Shown here piece after piece: positions 45,324 to 54,087 of a stretch of DNA of 64,000 nucleotides. The notes beneath the pieces are model-generated. The model did not search any database and was not told where the DNA came from. It saw nothing but the letters and a program-made list of their open reading frames with translations. Made by a program: the position numbers and the translations under genes. Location: positions 124,001-188,000 of the forward strand of contig NZ_JBDUUH010000008.1 of NCBI RefSeq assembly GCF_039939195.1, written 5' to 3'. The first letter of the stretch is position 1, and every line of letters begins with the position of its first letter. This DNA comes from Foliimonas ilicis (GTDB lineage Bacteria > Pseudomonadota > Alphaproteobacteria > Rhizobiales > Rhizobiaceae).

Positions 45324-46037
45324 TCAGCGCTTTTTCCGGCTCAGCGCCATCAGCGTCCAGCCCAGTCCCATTGCCTCTTTCATTCTATCGAAGCGGTTTC
45401 CGACGAGCGCGCGGATCGGCTGATTGAATGTCCTGGAGTTGATGATCCGCATAATTCCTTTGTTCGCACGAGGCGTCACGGAAAAAAGTTCTTTCACATC
45501 GAACTGGCGTGACAGCAGTGTGGTCAATTCTTTCTTGTCCACCCAGTGCCGTAGCTGGCCGGGGCCGGGTGGCGGAAGCCTGTTCAGATTTTGCAGGATA
45601 GGCCGGTTCTGAGTAGCGAGCATCAGATAACCGCCTGGTCGCAGGTGCCTGGCAAGCTTTGCCATGAAAGCCGGTTGGTCTTCGACATGCGAAAGCACTT
45701 CGAGGCTGACGATCAAATCGTAGCGATCACGCCCGAAATCGAGATCCATGAAATCGCCTGCAACCAGCTCGACATGCGGCATACGCTTTTGCGCCCGGTC
45801 GAGCACCTCGTTGGACAGGTCGGTGCCGGTCACGCGGCCGAATTGCGATAATTCTTCGCAAAACCAGCAGGACCCGCAGCCCACTTCCAGAATGTCGAGA
45901 TCTTTTCGGCCGATCGTCGTCAGCCAGTTCTTCACCACTTCGGCCTGCCGGAATGACACCTCGTCGAGATGCTGTTCACGCGTCGAGGCGTTCCAGTCAT
46001 TCCAGAATTGCTGCTGCGATACGACCGAGACGGCCAT
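45324..46037 (-). CDS. SAM-dependent methyltransferase, UbiG-like
   Basis: A 237-residue class I methyltransferase. The SAM motif I is DILEVGCGSCWFCEEL (~58), with the acidic ribose-binding residue in VTGTDLSN, and motif II DLIVSLEVLSHV. The start at 46037 has GAGGGA upstream; a frame extending 46 codons further looks unsupported. The substrate is unknown. The second half lacks family signatures I recognise. Confidence 0.82.
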   Translation of the reverse strand: MAVSVVSQQQFWNDWNASTREQHLDEVSFRQAEVVKNWLTTIGRKDLDILEVGCGSCWFCEELSQFGRVTGTDLSNEVLDRAQKRMPHVELVAGDFMDLDFGRDRYDLIVSLEVLSHVEDQPAFMAKLARHLRPGGYLMLATQNRPILQNLNRLPPPGPGQLRHWVDKKELTTLLSRQFDVKELFSVTPRANKGIMRIINSRTFNQPIRALVGNRFDRMKEAMGLGWTLMALSRKKR

Positions 46038-46237
46038 GGCAAATCCCTCGAACTGAGCCCCGTCGCGAAGACTACCATCTCCACGTTTTGCGCCCAACGT
46101 CGCCAAAGGGCGTAACACCTGTGGATGCGCTCTCGCCGCCGAACTTACGCTGCGTAGCCAAAAGGTCGCACGCAATCTTTGTCACATGGAACGGCGGCGC
46201 GCATTTGACCATTCTTCCCTTGAAAAGGAGGGTGATC

Positions 46238-46651
46238 ATGCCCGAGGCTTATGTTCCGACCGACAACCCCGTGCTGACCGGCATTCTTGGCCGATGCCCG
46301 CAGTGCCAGAAGGGCCACATCTTTGATGGGTTCCTGAAACTGGCGCCAAGCTGCGAGGTTTGCGGGCTGGATTATTCATTTGCCGATCCGGCAGATGGCC
46401 CTGCCTTTTTCGCGATGAGCATTGCCGCCGTGCCCGCACTTGCCTTCGGCGTCTGGTTCCAGACCTCCTTCGATCTGCCGATTTGGGTCCACGTCTTCAC
46501 CACGGTACCGCTGACGGTCGGATGCTGCATGGCGTTGCTGCGCCCGCTGAAGGGCTGGCTGGTCTGCTCCCAGTATTTTCACAAAGCCGAGGAAGGCTCG
46601 ATCGACAGGGAATGGCATTCGAAAGCGGCCGAGGACAAACGCAAGAAATAG
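46238..46651 (+). CDS. DUF983 family membrane protein
   Basis: A 137-residue protein. Two CxxC-type pairs (RCPQCQKGHIF and CEVCGLDY, ~20-42) suggest a zinc ribbon, followed by two membrane helices (~55-100). DUF983 is common in alphaproteobacteria and its function is unknown to me. AAGGAGGG 6 bases before the ATG fixes the start. Confidence 0.85.
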   Translation: MPEAYVPTDNPVLTGILGRCPQCQKGHIFDGFLKLAPSCEVCGLDYSFADPADGPAFFAMSIAAVPALAFGVWFQTSFDLPIWVHVFTTVPLTVGCCMALLRPLKGWLVCSQYFHKAEEGSIDREWHSKAAEDKRKK

Positions 46652-46778
46652 TCGTTGGCTGCGACGCTAACTGCTCCAAGAATCCATTTTTCAGCGCAAA
46701 AAGGGTTGAAAATGTCGTTTGGCAGGCGCATGGGAGCGGCAGCCGCGCATCGCGCATGCCATTTCCCATAACCAGCGT

Positions 46779-46806
46779 ATGAAGCGCATCCTCCCAGGCG
46801 CTTCAT
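46779..46806. promoter_or_regulatory. 9-base-pair hairpin in the leader of the MHS transporter gene
   Basis: ATGAAGCGC and GCGCTTCAT pair perfectly across a 10-base loop, 22 bases before the start. It could end transcription from the gene upstream or affect translation. There is no T-run. Confidence 0.55.
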
Positions 46807-46828
46807 CCATTCTGGAGCATTCATATCC

Positions 46829-48181
46829 ATGTCTACAACAGTCACTGACGCCGCGCCGGCGAATACACCGGCCAATTCCCGTTCCAAAGTGCTGCTCGCC
46901 AGCCTCGTCGGAACGACCATCGAATTCTACGATTTCTATGTTTACGCGACCGCCGCCGTCCTGGTCTTCCCGCATTTGTTCTTCCCATCGGGCAATGAAA
47001 CCACCGCGCTGCTTGCCTCCTTCGCCGTATTCGGCGCGGCCATGGTCGCGCGGCCTTTGGGTGCCATCGTTTTCGGCCATCTGGGCGACAAGAAGGGCCG
47101 CAAGGTAACGCTGGTCGCGGCACTGCTCACCATGGGCATCGCCACCTTCCTCATCGGACTTTTGCCGACCTACGCAATGGTTGGCTGGGTCGCTCCCGCC
47201 CTGCTGGTCATTCTGCGTCTGGCGCAGGGTTTTGCCATCGGCGGCGAATGGAGCGGAGCGGCACTTGTTGCCACGGAAAACGCGCCGAAAGGCAAGCGCG
47301 CCATCTTCGGCACCTTTCCGCAATTGGGCGCGCCGCTTGGCTTCATCATTGCCAACGGCCTGTTCCTGATCATCGCGGCGATATTGCCGTCCGATGATCC
47401 GTCGCGCCCATCCACGGCCTTCCTTGAATGGGGCTGGCGCATTCCGTTCCTGTTCTCCGCCGTCATGGTCGTCGTCGGTCTCTGGGTTCGCCTGAACCTC
47501 GTCGAGAGCAACGCATTCGAGAAAACCGTCGAGCGCGGCAAGGTTCAGCGCGTGCCGCTTGTCAGTGTGTTCTCGACGCATTGGAAGCAGCTCGTGCTCG
47601 GCACGTTCTACATGCTCGCAACCTATGTTCTGTTCTACCTGATGACGACCTTCTCGCTGAGCTATGGCCGTGCGGCAACGACTGCTGCTGTTCCGGGCCT
47701 CGGCTACGACTACACGACCTTCGTTCTGATGATGATCTTCGGCGTCATTTTCTTCGGCATTTTCACCATGGCTTCCGGTCCCTGGGCCGACCGCTGGGGC
47801 CGCCGTAAAACGCTGATCTGGGTCACGCTCGGCATCATCGTTTTCGGCTTCACCTGGGGCACGTTCCTGACATCCGGCTTTGTCGGCGTGCTGTTGTGGC
47901 TGGTCATCGGCTTCACATTGATGGGAATGACCTTCGGCCCAATGGGCGCGCTTCTGCCGGAACTTTTCCCGGCAAATGTGCGCTACACGGGTTCCGGTAT
48001 TTCCTACAATGTCTCGTCGATCCTGGGCGCCGCCCTCGCTCCCTTCGTCGCTGTCGCTCTCTGGAGCTATGGCGAGGGTAGCCCTTTCTGGGTGGGCGTG
48101 TATCTTTCCGCCATGGCAGTGCTGACGCTGATTGCGCTGGTCATCGGCAAGGAAACCAAGGACGTCGATATCGATTCCTGA
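46829..48181 (+). CDS. MHS-family MFS transporter
   Basis: A 450-residue proton symporter of the metabolite:H+ symporter branch (ProP, ShiA, KgtP relatives) with twelve membrane helices. The family marks are GTTIEFYDFYVYATAA at helix 1, GHLGDKKGRKVTL in loop 2-3, and the LAQGFAIGGEWSGAAL stretch (~130). The likely solute is an organic acid or osmolyte. A second MFS motif ADRWGRRKTL occurs at the domain repeat. No adjacent metabolic gene helps. Confidence 0.9.
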   Translation: MSTTVTDAAPANTPANSRSKVLLASLVGTTIEFYDFYVYATAAVLVFPHLFFPSGNETTALLASFAVFGAAMVARPLGAIVFGHLGDKKGRKVTLVAALLTMGIATFLIGLLPTYAMVGWVAPALLVILRLAQGFAIGGEWSGAALVATENAPKGKRAIFGTFPQLGAPLGFIIANGLFLIIAAILPSDDPSRPSTAFLEWGWRIPFLFSAVMVVVGLWVRLNLVESNAFEKTVERGKVQRVPLVSVFSTHWKQLVLGTFYMLATYVLFYLMTTFSLSYGRAATTAAVPGLGYDYTTFVLMMIFGVIFFGIFTMASGPWADRWGRRKTLIWVTLGIIVFGFTWGTFLTSGFVGVLLWLVIGFTLMGMTFGPMGALLPELFPANVRYTGSGISYNVSSILGAALAPFVAVALWSYGEGSPFWVGVYLSAMAVLTLIALVIGKETKDVDIDS

Positions 48182-48236
48182 GCCGGTGTTGCGAGAAATC
48201 TCTTCATCTTGCCTTTTGAAGATGCGAAGGTGAGGG

Positions 48237-48575
48237 ATGAGATTTCTGACGACCGGTCTTTCGATAATCTTCCTTTCTGCAGCATCGGGTGCCGGTGCTG
48301 CAGATTATCTGACCGAGGAAGATGCGACGGTCAAAGCCATCGAAATCCTGAAAGGCGATCCTTACGGCGATTCCGCCCTGGAAGTAGCCGGAAACATCAA
48401 GTCGGCTGGACTTGTCATCGAAGGACGCACGACATGTGCCGATATCGACGAGCCAGTCTGGTCCTTCCGGGTTATAGTGCCTGAAAGCGCAGAACGTCCT
48501 GTCATCGATGGCGTGCTCGACCTTGATGCCGAAACCGGCGAACTCGTCTGCGCCAGCTTGCCGTTTTTGAGTTAG
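48237..48575 (+). CDS. Small secreted protein of unknown function
   Basis: A 112-residue protein with a clear signal peptide (RFLTTGLSIIFLSAASGAGA, cleavage near residue 21) and an acidic mature part with two cysteines (about 66 and 106) that could form a disulfide. GAGGG lies 3 bases before the ATG, which is close. I do not recognise a domain. It is probably periplasmic. Confidence 0.65.
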   Translation: MRFLTTGLSIIFLSAASGAGAADYLTEEDATVKAIEILKGDPYGDSALEVAGNIKSAGLVIEGRTTCADIDEPVWSFRVIVPESAERPVIDGVLDLDAETGELVCASLPFLS

Positions 48576-48592
48576 ATCAGTCGCGGCGATTC

Positions 48593-48925
48593 TCAATCGT
48601 TTTCGATACACATGCCTTCGGCGACCATCTTTGCGATTGTCGCTTTCGAAAGATTGGTAATCCATTCCTGCGCCTGATCCTCGCCGACTTCGAGGATTTT
48701 CGCGTGAGACAATCTTTGCAGTCTGAGTTGTTCTGCCATAGGAAGCATGGAAAATGCGCATGGCCGCAAATCCTTGGGTGCATCGTTGGCACCCTCCACA
48801 CCACGCATATGGTTATAAGTGTCCGTCCGGCCCGGAACGGGGTCCGACTCCTGCGCCACAGCGGGAGGCACAAGAAACAGCAAAAATATCGTAGCCGCCC
48901 AGCCGGAGTGTGCCGCCGTCGTCAA
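48593..48925 (-). CDS. Small secreted hypothetical protein, TTG start
   Basis: A 110-residue protein. I start at TTG 48925, which overlaps the stop of the upstream lipoprotein gene as TTGA, a coupled start. A hydrophobic stretch (GWAATIFLLFLVPPAVA, ending A-Q-E at ~26) then reads as a signal peptide. The mature part has two cysteines and is helical. An alternative later ATG would lose the signal peptide. The function is unknown. Confidence 0.6.
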   Translation of the reverse strand: MTTAAHSGWAATIFLLFLVPPAVAQESDPVPGRTDTYNHMRGVEGANDAPKDLRPCAFSMLPMAEQLRLQRLSHAKILEVGEDQAQEWITNLSKATIAKMVAEGMCIEND

Positions 48926-49218
48926 TATCCGCGATTTCGATAGTATGGGCGTGGACCATAACGTCCCCGATAATAAGAATCGCCCCTGACATATCTCTGC
49001 CCGCGATAATAATCGCGAGGGCGGTAGTCGCGATATCTTGGACCATAATAGCGCCCGTACCGATATCCCGGCCTGTACGCGGGCCGGCTGTCGTAGACCA
49101 CAGCGCTTCCGTAATACACGCCGGAAGGGCCATATGGTCCAACATCGGCAACACAGCCGCCCAAAGTCAAACCACCCAAACCGATAGCCAAAGCGGTGAA
49201 AAGAGATTTCATCGACAT
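48922..49218 (-). CDS. Tyr/Arg-rich small lipoprotein
   Basis: A 98-residue lipoprotein. The start at 49218 has GGAGG 7 bases upstream. A signal peptide ends in the lipobox LGGC (~22), and the mature protein is Tyr-, Arg- and Gly-rich with repeated Y-R-x patterns. Such basic aromatic surface lipoproteins are common in this order but undefined in function. The following gene starts inside its stop codon. Confidence 0.75.
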   Translation of the reverse strand: MSMKSLFTALAIGLGGLTLGGCVADVGPYGPSGVYYGSAVVYDSRPAYRPGYRYGRYYGPRYRDYRPRDYYRGQRYVRGDSYYRGRYGPRPYYRNRGY

Positions 49219-49411
49219 GGTCGATCCTCCACAACTGTCGAAAATAACACGGCTGAGGGTCTTTGGTTCCGCATGCGGACCAGCGTACGCAGTGGCGAGA
49301 CGCAACTATCGCGTTGAAGTGGATTTGAGACATTCCGAGGGATCGGCGAATTGCCACCAACGCAGTTTCCTCCAGATGCGGAGGAAACTGATGGTATGCA
49401 GGTGTCAGACG

Positions 49412-49843
49412 CTATGCAGGATCGAGTTCGAAGACAATGAATCCGTTTGCGCGTTCCAGCTCCTTAAAGCCTAAAATGTGAAACCATTTTATGACCTCGG
49501 GTCGATCTGACCAACTGTAAGAGTGGATTGGAGTGTTCCCGCAAATGGCTTGGATACGCCTGATATGCTTCTTGCAGAAACGAACTGAGGACCGGGAAAA
49601 GAAGCTTTCATGCGCTGCGAATGCCGTCTCGGCGACGTGGTCGACTTCCCGCCAGGCGATTAGGGCTACAGGCTGGCCGTTCTCGAGCAAGGTATGACCG
49701 CGCCCTTCTTTCAGGCCCATCATGAATTCGTCCTTTACCTCGTCGATATTCAGGCCAGCAGTTGTGTATTCTTCGGCCATCCGTCTGGATAAATCTTGGA
49801 AGACGGCTGTAAGATCGGCAGTCGTAGCGGTTCGATAATCCAT
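49412..49843 (-). CDS. GNAT-like acetyltransferase, accessory region
   Basis: A 143-residue protein with a GNAT-like pattern: an N-terminal TATTADLTAVFQDLSRRM helix, strands around PVALIAWREV, and a C-terminal KWFHILGFKELE, where these enzymes often end. The acetyl-CoA loop is weak, so this is a fold guess. Codon use and base composition look unlike the core genes around it. It resembles small acetyltransferases of phage or mobile regions. Confidence 0.6.
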   Translation of the reverse strand: MDYRTATTADLTAVFQDLSRRMAEEYTTAGLNIDEVKDEFMMGLKEGRGHTLLENGQPVALIAWREVDHVAETAFAAHESFFSRSSVRFCKKHIRRIQAICGNTPIHSYSWSDRPEVIKWFHILGFKELERANGFIVFELDPA

Positions 49844-49934
49844 GTTTCACTCCATGAGAGTGCAGGCTATCTGCCGCGCCGCCACTCTGCAACATCACGA
49901 AGTCTGTCTGGCGCTCCTGAAGCCGTGAGCTGAC

Positions 49935-51203
49935 CTAGCCAAGCTTTATATGAGGCGGCATTCTGCGGAGATGATCCTGGGCCATTCGCAGGCAGACGAT
50001 CATTGACAAACTATACCGTCGACGCTGCGTTTTCCCCTCGGATAAGAGGGCTTCAATCGTGCTGAGTAAACCTTGGGGAGAAGGTTCAAACGGTCGCCCC
50101 CAAATACCTGAGACAAAGCGCATATCAGCCTTTGTCGGTTGGAGTTGATTGAGATAGGCCGAGGTCCGCGAGATACCAAAAAACTCCGGTTTTCCTCCCC
50201 TCGCAAGATATCTGGCATAGCCGGTGAGGGTCGTATTCTTTCTCCCGGTGGTAAACGTAGCTGAGAGTTCTTCCTTTGCCTCGCGTTCCATCGCATGGCG
50301 CACGAGCCCTTGCAGTGTCGGGTCGCCAATCTGGGTCTCTGTAATGTCAAAGCCATCGGCTGACCCGGAGGCGCCGACGGCTGTTTCATTGGGGGAATCG
50401 GTTTGCTGTCCTTGGTCTTGCAGGACGAGAAAATTGTCGGCGGTGATCACCAGTGTCGACACGCCAATATGATTTGAGAGAGAGCTTTCGTTCAGGCCCA
50501 GCAGTTCGTGATTATCGAAAATCAGGTCTGATACGGCATAAATGAGTCGCGGCCGGCCTTGACGGGTCTCACTCGCTGCTACGAATTGCTTGCCTGCCAT
50601 CTCGTTCGTGGCAGAACTGCTGAAGTAGTCCGTTTTCTGGAGATGGACGCGGCGCTGATCCAGCAACGCTTCGACCGTAAGATCGGTTCGCAAGCCAACT
50701 TTGGGATCATTGAAGTCGGGCTTGTTGATATTGATGCATCGAAGACGATGTTCGACAAGCGTTGTCGGAACCTTATAAGGCTTGTCTTTTAAGACGATCG
50801 GGTTCCTGCTTCCATCCATTTGTTCGTTAATCGCCGAGTTTGTAATATATGGCCTCGCCTCCTTCAGGTTAATTTCCGGCGAGGGGGTGGAATACTGTGT
50901 TGACCCGTAGAAAAGTTCGAAGCCATCAGGCAGCTTGGCCGACAGGAGATTATCCAGGAAATTTTCGTTTTCGACGATATGCGTTGCCAGACTGCGAACC
51001 CGTCGTTCGCGCATGTTTATAAAGAAAAGAATGGCACCAAGCAGAGACGTCAGCGCGCCCACAACATCAATAGTGCTTGTTCCGCCCCATTTGATCAGAG
51101 CCAGCCCGACAAGAACGAGTAAAGCGTCGATGAGGAGCCGGTTCTGCAGGGCAATCCTGTAGCGCAGATGACTCAACCTATCTGTTGCCTGTTGCCACCA
51201 CAT
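49935..51203 (-). CDS. Two-TM membrane protein with degenerate Nudix-like domain
   Basis: A 422-residue protein I do not recognise by name. Two membrane helices lie at ~23-40 and 45-63, so the N-terminus is a short hairpin anchor. The rest is cytoplasmic. A strand HIGVSTLVITADNFLVLQD (~245-263) and a later REAKEEL (307-313) resemble parts of a Nudix fold and box (REUxEExG), but the box is incomplete: the final Gly is Ser and the first Glu is missing. GC is lower than nearby core genes, and tRNA-Thr lies 376 bases away. This may be a mobile or defence-type gene. Confidence 0.55.
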   Translation of the reverse strand: MWWQQATDRLSHLRYRIALQNRLLIDALLVLVGLALIKWGGTSTIDVVGALTSLLGAILFFINMRERRVRSLATHIVENENFLDNLLSAKLPDGFELFYGSTQYSTPSPEINLKEARPYITNSAINEQMDGSRNPIVLKDKPYKVPTTLVEHRLRCININKPDFNDPKVGLRTDLTVEALLDQRRVHLQKTDYFSSSATNEMAGKQFVAASETRQGRPRLIYAVSDLIFDNHELLGLNESSLSNHIGVSTLVITADNFLVLQDQGQQTDSPNETAVGASGSADGFDITETQIGDPTLQGLVRHAMEREAKEELSATFTTGRKNTTLTGYARYLARGGKPEFFGISRTSAYLNQLQPTKADMRFVSGIWGRPFEPSPQGLLSTIEALLSEGKTQRRRYSLSMIVCLRMAQDHLRRMPPHIKLG

Positions 51204-51338
51204 CTTTCAAAAGTCTCCCCAAGCCCATGCTAAAACGCCTATCACCGCGCGAGCCGTTCGAATAGCGTGTCTCGATCTACGCGCGTCCGCGACCGTAGGT
51301 CATGCTTCCGTTGCAGTGAAGGCGTGATGCGATCGAGG

Positions 51339-51509
51339 TCACTTATCGTCGTGGTTCTGGAACATAATCAGATCGACGGCATCAATCGGCGTCGGTTCCA
51401 CGGGATCGCCATGCGGCTTCGCGAAGAAAATCACGCCGTAACAATAAACCACCGTCCCAACCACTCCGACGGCAAAAATGCATACAAAAACAAGCGGCCA
51501 ATCAAACAT
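51339..51509 (-). CDS. Tiny single-TM membrane protein (56 residues)
   Basis: An ATG at 51509 opens a 56-residue frame ending at TGA (51339-51341). The sequence is MFDWPLVFVCIFAVGVVGTV followed by a hydrophilic tail ending NHDDK. Residues 5-32 form a membrane segment. No strong ribosome site is visible, so the call rests on the hydrophobic pattern and lack of anything else in the gap. It lies between the Nudix-like gene and tRNA-Thr. Confidence 0.45.
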   Translation of the reverse strand: MFDWPLVFVCIFAVGVVGTVVYCYGVIFFAKPHGDPVEPTPIDAVDLIMFQNHDDK

Positions 51510-51578
51510 CAGTCTGTGAGTTTGGTGAATATGACTTTGGTCAAAGAGGCGGCAACGCGCCAGGTCTTGAGAATTTGA

Positions 51579-51654
51579 TGGTGCCGCTTAGGTGACTCGA
51601 ACACCTGACCCCATCATTACGAATGATGTGCTCTACCAACTGAGCTAAAGCGGC
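51579..51654 (-). tRNA. tRNA-Thr (anticodon CGT)
   Basis: The minus strand reads GCCGCTTTAGCTCAGTTGGT with a normal D arm, anticodon loop TTCGTAA (anticodon CGT), a TTCGAGT T-loop, and an acceptor stem GCCGCTT/AAGCGGC. Discriminator A and CCA (51579-51581) are encoded. Reading is towards the accessory genes on the left. Confidence 0.93.
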
Positions 51655-51773
51655 AACCGGCCATTCGCGATGTTTCCGCGAAATGGTGTGCGCGTGATAC
51701 AAGCAACGCGCGGTAAATTCAAGCTTCTATCGGAGCGAAATTTTCGTCATCCCGCAGAGGCTTGTTTCAGGCT

Positions 51774-52736
51774 TCATGCAGCCAGCTTTCGCCTGGCATT
51801 TTCATATTCGCCCGCCAGCCGGTCGACCAGCGCCTGCGTGGACACGATCTCCTTCACCGCGCCGATTCCCTGGCCGCAGCCCCAGATCTCCTTCCATGCC
51901 TTGCCGGTATCGCTGCCGAAATTCATGGCAGACGGGTCGGCTTGCGGAAGCTTGTCGGGATCCATGCCTGCCGTTTGGATCGAACCTTTCAGATAATTGC
52001 CGTGCACGCCGGTAAAGAGATTGGAATAGACGATGTCGGCGGCGTTCGAATCCACGATCATCTGCTTGTAGGCATCGACTGCGCGCGCTTCCTTTGTCGC
52101 GATGAAGGGCGAGCCGATATAGGCGAAATCCGCGCCCATTGCCTGCGCGGCCAATATCGCGCCGCCATTGGCGATTGCGCCCGACAGCGCCAGCGGCCCG
52201 TCGAACCATTGGCGGATTTCCTGCACCAGCGCGAAAGGCGAGAGCGTTCCGGCGTGCCCGCCTGCGCCTGTGGCCACCGCGATCAGGCCATCCGCTCCCT
52301 TTTCGATTGCCTTGCGGGCATGCCGGTCATGGATCACGTCGTGAAGCACGATGCCGCCATAGGAATGCACCGCCTGATTGACCTCCTCGACCGCGCCCAG
52401 CGACGAGATGACCACGGGCACCTTGTGCTTCACGCAAAGCTGTAGATCGGCCTCGAGACGGGTGTTCGATTTATGGACGATCTGGTTGACCGCGAAAGGC
52501 GCTGCGGGCGCATCGGGATGCGCAGCATCATGCGCGTCGAGCCCCTCGCGGATTTCGGAAAGCCACTCGTCGAGCTGCGAAGCGGGCCGTGCGTTGAGCG
52601 CTGGGAACGAGCCGGTAATGCCTGCCTTGCATTGCGCCAGCGTCAGCGGCGGGTGTGAAATGATGAAGAGCGGCGCGCCGATAACGGGAACGCGCAGGGA
52701 TTTGCCAAGTGTTTCGGTTTTGCTCTTCTGGGCCAT
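51774..52736 (-). CDS. Nitronate monooxygenase (2-nitropropane-dioxygenase family)
   Basis: A 320-residue FMN-dependent TIM-barrel enzyme. It starts at the ATG at 52736; a longer upstream frame is unsupported. The conserved VIHDRHARKAIEKGADGLI and VATGAGGHAGTLSPFALV stretches and GAILAAQAMGADFAYIGSPF mark this family. Members oxidise nitronates, or act as enoyl-reductase-like FMN proteins, and many are wrongly annotated. The substrate is therefore open. A possible operator with CGTTTTCGTAAACG lies just upstream. Confidence 0.85.
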   Translation of the reverse strand: MAQKSKTETLGKSLRVPVIGAPLFIISHPPLTLAQCKAGITGSFPALNARPASQLDEWLSEIREGLDAHDAAHPDAPAAPFAVNQIVHKSNTRLEADLQLCVKHKVPVVISSLGAVEEVNQAVHSYGGIVLHDVIHDRHARKAIEKGADGLIAVATGAGGHAGTLSPFALVQEIRQWFDGPLALSGAIANGGAILAAQAMGADFAYIGSPFIATKEARAVDAYKQMIVDSNAADIVYSNLFTGVHGNYLKGSIQTAGMDPDKLPQADPSAMNFGSDTGKAWKEIWGCGQGIGAVKEIVSTQALVDRLAGEYENARRKLAA

Positions 52737-52760
52737 GCTACCTGCCGTCTCCACAGTTGA

Positions 52761-52784
52761 CGTTTTCGTAAACGTAATACGTAT
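52761..52784. promoter_or_regulatory. Symmetric elements upstream of the nitronate monooxygenase gene
   Basis: CGTTTTCGTAAACG (arms CGTTT/AAACG) and the 8-base palindrome ATACGTAT lie 25-48 bases before the start. A TetR-type operator is possible, but no regulator gene is adjacent. Confidence 0.4.
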
Positions 52785-52921
52785 CACAGGATTTCCGCGC
52801 TGCAACCCGCTTAAAACCGTGTGAAACCCGCGGTGCCACCAGATTGACCATATGAAGGCGTTGATTGATCGGCTTTGGACCGTTAACCATCGTGAATCGT
52901 TGACTGCACCGTGGGGTAGCC

Positions 52922-53926
52922 TTGTTAGAAGCACTGGAAAAGGCGATCCGGAATGCCTTTGAAAAGGGAAACGCAAATGATCCTGCGTTTCGCGAGAAGG
53001 TTTATCGCTCGGCGTTTGCCGCGCTGGACAAGGCTTTGCAGTCCAAACCCGGCACCACCGTCGAGGCCGCAATAAACAGGCGCAAGGCGCTTCAGGACAA
53101 AATCGCCAACATCGAATCGGAGTTCATCCCGGCGCAGCCCGCCATCGATGAAGCCGATGATGCGTCGTTTTCCGAATTTCCAAGCCTTTCGGGGCAGGAG
53201 CGTGCGGAGACCGATGCGCCTGGCGAGACCGCATCCGCCTTTCCCGGCGTCGATCCCGACCGTGATGACCGGCGCGCACGGCGCGGCAAGGGCCGTCTGG
53301 CCAAGCTGTTTCTGGGCGCGACCGTCATCGCGGCAATCGGCATCGGCGCTTTGTGGGCCTATCAGACCGGCATTTTCAAATCAGCCGCCGAGCGCGACAC
53401 CGCCGTTCGCACACAGCCTGCCAGCCAGAGCGAGGATTTCACGCCTCAGGCTTCCGCGCCTCTGGTGATGCCCGGCGAGAATGACAATCGCAACTGGATC
53501 AATGTGTTCACGCCGGAAAACCCGGCTCAGGTATCAGCACCTTCGGGCACCAGCGCCAATGTCATGCAGGATGAATCCGGCTCGTTCATGCGCATAAGCT
53601 CGGGCAATACGGGCTCGCCCGTAATGTTCGATGTGGGCCGCGGCACGCTGGAACAGATTGCCGGAAAGAAGGCGATTTTCGAAATCGTCGCGCGCTCCGA
53701 AGGCGGGCAGGAAACTGAAATGTCCATCGACTGCAATTTCGGCAATCTGGGCGATTGCGGTCGCAAGCGCTACAATGTCGGCTATCAGAAGAGCGAATAT
53801 CTCTTCGAGGTCGAACTCCCCGCCGGTCGCCCCGGTGCCAGCGGCACCATCGCCATAAACTCGGATTTCTCGAATTCGGGCAAGGCAGTCGATATCTACG
53901 AAATCCGGGTCTCGCTGTCGCAGTAA
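52922..53926 (+). CDS. Membrane-anchored protein with C-terminal beta-type domain
   Basis: A 334-residue protein. A TTG start is required because no ATG precedes the conserved beginning LEALEKAIRNAFEKGNANDP. The N-terminal ~45 residues are helical and cytoplasmic, then an acidic Ser-rich linker, a basic patch (DDRRARRGKGRL) and one membrane helix (~128-147). The exported C-terminal part (~210-334) is beta-rich with a two-cysteine pair (about 284 and 291) and could be a lectin-like domain. The function is unknown. It is monocistronic. Confidence 0.65.
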   Translation: MLEALEKAIRNAFEKGNANDPAFREKVYRSAFAALDKALQSKPGTTVEAAINRRKALQDKIANIESEFIPAQPAIDEADDASFSEFPSLSGQERAETDAPGETASAFPGVDPDRDDRRARRGKGRLAKLFLGATVIAAIGIGALWAYQTGIFKSAAERDTAVRTQPASQSEDFTPQASAPLVMPGENDNRNWINVFTPENPAQVSAPSGTSANVMQDESGSFMRISSGNTGSPVMFDVGRGTLEQIAGKKAIFEIVARSEGGQETEMSIDCNFGNLGDCGRKRYNVGYQKSEYLFEVELPAGRPGASGTIAINSDFSNSGKAVDIYEIRVSLSQ

Positions 53927-54087
53927 CGGCGCTAGGCCCCGTGCGGTAGGTCGCTGGGCCAGAAGCGGTCATTTGCCAAAGCCCATATTCCACAGTCTCA
54001 CAAACATGAGCGTTAATCTCTTGTTTTCGGCTGTCCGTTGGAATATCTAGGCGCAAATTTCAGCCATTTGGCTCAGGAAGCCCTTTC

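Noticed and set aside
49306..51578. Integrated element with attachment sites at tRNA-Thr
   Set aside because: I found no integrase gene and no second copy of the tRNA 3' end at the left side, so only compositional evidence remains.
51267..51578. Plus-strand 103-codon frame before tRNA-Thr
   Set aside because: It is very basic, has no ribosome site, and lies opposite a better minus-strand small membrane frame.
53927..54087. Iron box before the siderophore-type transporter
   Set aside because: I looked for TGA-N9-TCA or a Fur-like palindrome in this gap and found no convincing match.
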